NCBI GenBank assembly: GCA_964540765.1
Contig: CAZINW010000030.1
Location: forward strand, 1 to 26,734
Direction of reading: 5' to 3'
Source of the DNA: CAZJLN01 sp964540765
Lineage (GTDB): Bacteria; Chloroflexota; Anaerolineae; Anaerolineales; Anaerolineaceae
Length of the DNA: 26,734 nt
Numbering within the stretch: the stretch's first letter is position 1; each line of letters opens with the position of its first letter. A program made the translations under genes and the position numbers. The notes beneath the pieces were generated by a model. That model was not told the origin of the DNA. It was given only the letters and a program-made list of their open reading frames with translations, and made no database searches. This document shows positions 25,092-26,734 of the stretch, in pieces.

Positions 25092-25571
25092 CTATACTTC
25101 AATCTCATCTGCGGCTGATGGCAAAACATAGCCAAGCTGGCGCAAATTTTTCTTCATATCGATCAAAGATTTTCGACCAAAGCCTTCAATCTCCAACAGG
25201 GCTTTCTCACCGCCTTCCAGCTTTGTGAGGATGTCACCCACTGTTCTAACTTCAGCCTTTAGAAGTGCTTGAATTGCCTTTGGTCCCAAGGTCAACTCGG
25301 AGACAGGACGTGCCAGGGAGGTTTGGGCTTCTTCGCGGGCTTTTTTATCTTCTACATAATCCTGCCGAACCTGCAACCGTTTGTAGAAACGATCCACCTG
25401 ACCTTCGCGGTCCAGAATTCTCTGCTGCTGCCCGGTATAAAATGGATGACAATTTGAACAAACTTCAGTGTGTATCTCTGGGATGGTGGAGCCGGTTGTC
25501 CAGGTAGTACCACAAGAGCCACAGATCACTTTAGCTTCGGGATAATATTTGGGATGTATATTTTTTTTCAT
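25092..25571 (-). CDS. rpmE: Ribosomal protein bL31 fused to an RNAP alpha-CTD-like domain
   Basis: 159 residues, about twice the normal bL31. Residues 1-70 are bL31 of the zinc (C+) type: MKKNIHPKYY start, CGSC (17-20) and CSNCHPFYTG (38-47). A charged helix (60-86) leads to a domain at 87-151 that aligns by eye with the E. coli RNA polymerase alpha C-terminal domain: LARPVSELTL, LLKAEVRTVGDIL, then GFGRKSL. Positions equivalent to alpha G296, K298, S299 are kept (G132, K134, S135); R265 and N268 are Lys98 and Gln101. The bL31 part joins the large subunit; the role of the second domain is unknown. The ATG at 25571 is chosen over a TTG at 25577. Confidence 0.93.
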   Translation of the reverse strand: MKKNIHPKYYPEAKVICGSCGTTWTTGSTIPEIHTEVCSNCHPFYTGQQQRILDREGQVDRFYKRLQVRQDYVEDKKAREEAQTSLARPVSELTLGPKAIQALLKAEVRTVGDILTKLEGGEKALLEIEGFGRKSLIDMKKNLRQLGYVLPSAADEIEV

Positions 25572-25613
25572 GATCAATTACCATTTGTCCTTTCAAACAT
25601 GACCTTACACACC

Positions 25614-25874
25614 CTATTCGGCTGTCTCGAGGACATGGACACGCTTACGTCCATTGGGAAGGGTTTCAAATTTCACAAAACCATCAGCAGTTGCGAACAG
25701 CGTATAATCCCGCCCACAACCCACGTTCCACCCGGGGTGAACCTTGGTTCCGTGCTGCCGGACCAGGATATTACCACTGATGACATATTCGCCACCAAAT
25801 TTTTTGATCCCAAGCCGTTGGGATTGACTGTCTCGACCATTGCGGGATGACCCGCCACCTTTTTTGTGAGCCAT
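25614..25874 (-). CDS. rpmA: Ribosomal protein bL27
   Basis: 86 residues, normal length. The N-terminus MAHKKGGGSSRNGRDS reaches towards the peptidyl-transferase centre in the 50S subunit, and there is no N-terminal Firmicutes-type extension needing cleavage. GNILVRQHGTKVHPG and GCGRDYTLFA are family-typical. Its ribosome binding site GGAG overlaps the last codons and TAG stop of rplU, so the two are coupled. The rplU-rpmA order is the standard bacterial pair. Confidence 0.98.
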   Translation of the reverse strand: MAHKKGGGSSRNGRDSQSQRLGIKKFGGEYVISGNILVRQHGTKVHPGWNVGCGRDYTLFATADGFVKFETLPNGRKRVHVLETAE

Positions 25875-25879
25875 GATTT

Positions 25880-26197
25880 CTACTCCAAACTGATTGATTC
25901 CACCTGCAGGCGGGTATAATTCTGCCGGTGTCCGGTTTTTCGCCGGTAATCTTCTTTTGCTTTATATTTGAAAACAAGGATCTTACGACCTTTGAAGTGT
26001 TCCAGTACCTTTGCCTGTACTTTTGCGCCGGTTATGGTGGGCGTTCCCACTGAAACCAGATCATCATTCACAGCAAGGAGAACACTGTCCAACGTGACTT
26101 CATCACCCACTGCAAGCGGAAGCAAATCAACAGTGAGGGTGCTGCCTTCGACGGCTTTATACTGCTTACCGCCTGATTCAACAATAACATATTTCAT
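25880..26197 (-). CDS. rplU: Ribosomal protein bL21
   Basis: 105 residues, normal length. It starts MKYVIVESGGKQYKAVEG and ends with the RNA-binding stretch YKAKEDYRRKTGHRQNYTRLQVESI, both diagnostic of bL21, which binds 23S rRNA. The start at 26197 follows GGAGA six bases upstream. A GTG at 26215 opens the same frame, but that would bury the ribosome binding site. It is first in the cluster and has a long structured leader. Confidence 0.98.
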   Translation of the reverse strand: MKYVIVESGGKQYKAVEGSTLTVDLLPLAVGDEVTLDSVLLAVNDDLVSVGTPTITGAKVQAKVLEHFKGRKILVFKYKAKEDYRRKTGHRQNYTRLQVESISLE

Positions 26198-26304
26198 TTT
26201 TTCTCCAATCTTCACTTAACCGCAGTGCTTGCGTGCAACCGCCAGGCTGCGGGAAAGTTGGGTATCATAATTTTACCCCAGCAAAAAACCTGCCAGGGCA
26301 AGGA
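26198..26304 (-). promoter_or_regulatory. Structured leader of rplU-rpmA
   Basis: About 107 bases between the predicted start of transcription and the rplU ATG. In order on the minus strand: a bulged stem CCTTGCC/GGCAGG (26303-26289) followed by TTTTTT, a GGGTA/TACCC stem (26278-26260), and a CCGCAG/CTGCGG stem (26252-26220) holding an inner TTGC/GCAA pair. Such leaders on rplU operons can be bound by bL21 or act as attenuators; which applies is not known. Confidence 0.5.
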
Positions 26305-26310
26305 AACATT

Positions 26311-26339
26311 ATTATACATAGAGTAATGAAGGCTGTCAA
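26311..26339 (-). promoter_or_regulatory. Consensus promoter of the rplU cluster
   Basis: On the minus strand TTGACA (26339-26334) and TATAAT (26316-26311) match both consensus boxes exactly, with a 17-base spacer. This should be one of the strongest promoters in the window and suits ribosomal protein genes. Confidence 0.85.
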
Positions 26340-26416
26340 GCGACAATCCAACGAGGTTGTGGAATTAAAGTATGATCACAATCCTGGAGGAATTTGCGCC
26401 AAGTAATAGGCGGCAA

Positions 26417-26517
26417 AGGTGTTCCTCAATCATTAAGCCAATGAGTTCGATAGAGGAACACCTACGCACGATATGAGGGCAGCGCAAGCTCCTCGATTGG
26501 CTTGGATGCCCTCTCAT
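26417..26517. repeat. Two adjacent hairpins with complementary loops
   Basis: Hairpin 1: AGGTGTTCCTC (26417-26427) with GAGGAACACCT (26453-26463). Hairpin 2: ATGAGGGCA (26473-26481) with TGCCCTC-TCAT (26507-26517, one bulged base). The loop of the first contains AAGCCAAT (26435-26442), the exact complement of ATTGGCTT (26496-26503) in the loop of the second. The element lies 19 bases past the stop of the partial gene at 26536 and upstream of the rplU promoter. It could end that gene's transcript or be an independent structured RNA. Confidence 0.7.
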
Positions 26518-26535
26518 GCCAGAGGTAAACAATAT

Positions 26536-26734
26536 TTATTGTGTGATCAGCGGCAGGTAGAGCGTGTACTCCTCACCTAACAGCGCGAACTCGCTCAGAT
26601 GACAAATGGGCAGGCTCAACCAGTCTTCTGCCAGGTTGCGCGTGTATTCCCCATCATCGCACGTCGTCACCGCGTCCAGCCAGGCAGATTGTGTTTCATC
26701 CCAGTAATACAAGATCAGGCTGTCTTCCGGGATG
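26536..26734 (-). CDS. C-terminal end of a secreted protein (partial)
   Basis: The final 65 residues of a minus-strand gene that begins outside the window. It reads SLILYYWDETQSAW, a cysteine pair (TTC and PIC), then HLSEFALLGE and the end YTLYLPLITQ before TAA. The beta-strand pattern 'L.LYYWD...W..' then 'HLSEFALLG' is the closing part of a beta-sandwich module also seen in the RHS-type protein (about 330-370: LFYYNPTNAEW, DHLTVF). A YLPL ending is common among exported Chloroflexota proteins (from memory, not checked). Function is unknown. Confidence 0.75.
   Translation of the reverse strand, partial: IPEDSLILYYWDETQSAWLDAVTTCDDGEYTRNLAEDWLSLPICHLSEFALLGEEYTLYLPLITQ

Overview
The window looks like a chromosomal segment of a Chloroflexota bacterium, most likely an Anaerolineae member. 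That is an inference from gene content, not a database result. The pointers are a short, archaeal/Thermotoga-like S-adenosylhomocysteinase, secreted proteins with a beta-sandwich module before a tail of the YLPL type, AGGAGG-type ribosome binding sites, near-consensus TTGACA/TATAAT promoters, and many degenerate intergenic palindromic repeats. No tRNA, rRNA, CRISPR array, transposase or phage gene was seen.

Layout. (1) 1-4610, minus: one very large secreted SpvB/RHS-type protein gene. It is interrupted by an in-frame TAG (3006-3008), a +1 frameshift (about 1654) and perhaps another near 44, so it reads as three pieces. A tandem 15-bp repeat sits just upstream of its promoter. (2) 5224-7498, plus: a two-gene ABC-2 type exporter (ATPase and large permease). 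(3) 7790-9422, minus: a compact, AT-rich arsenic operon, arsR then acr3, with a clear promoter and palindromic operator. Intergenic repeats surround regions 2 and 3, including a 50-bp element present in inverted orientation at 5020 and 9542 (49/50 identical). (4) 9748-13126, minus: mtnA, a PfkB/adenosine-kinase-like gene and ahcY, a set for recycling the by-products of S-adenosylmethionine use. A terminator-like hairpin lies at the start of the mtnA transcript. (5) 13266-15761, plus: a TPR-rich lipoprotein with a C-terminal lytic transglycosylase domain, probably translated from a leaderless mRNA. (6) 15772-19519, minus: pyruvate phosphate dikinase, a strong terminator, then a five-TM protein of unknown function. 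(7) 19740-20924, plus: a possible 47-residue ORF and a squalene-cyclase-like alpha/alpha-toroid protein. (8) 21008-26339, minus: a long cluster rplU-rpmA-rpmE-tdk-hpt-cca-alpha/beta hydrolase-nitroreductase, driven by a consensus promoter. (9) 26417-26734: a paired-hairpin element and the C-terminal end of another secreted protein.

The most unusual coding observation is the rpmE product. A zinc-binding bL31 ribosomal protein is fused to a domain that closely resembles the C-terminal domain of the RNA polymerase alpha subunit, with most DNA-contact positions kept. The most unusual non-coding observations are the two hairpins at 26417-26517 whose loops are perfectly complementary, and the promoter/hairpin arrangements of mtnA, slt, rplU and the gene downstream of ppdK.
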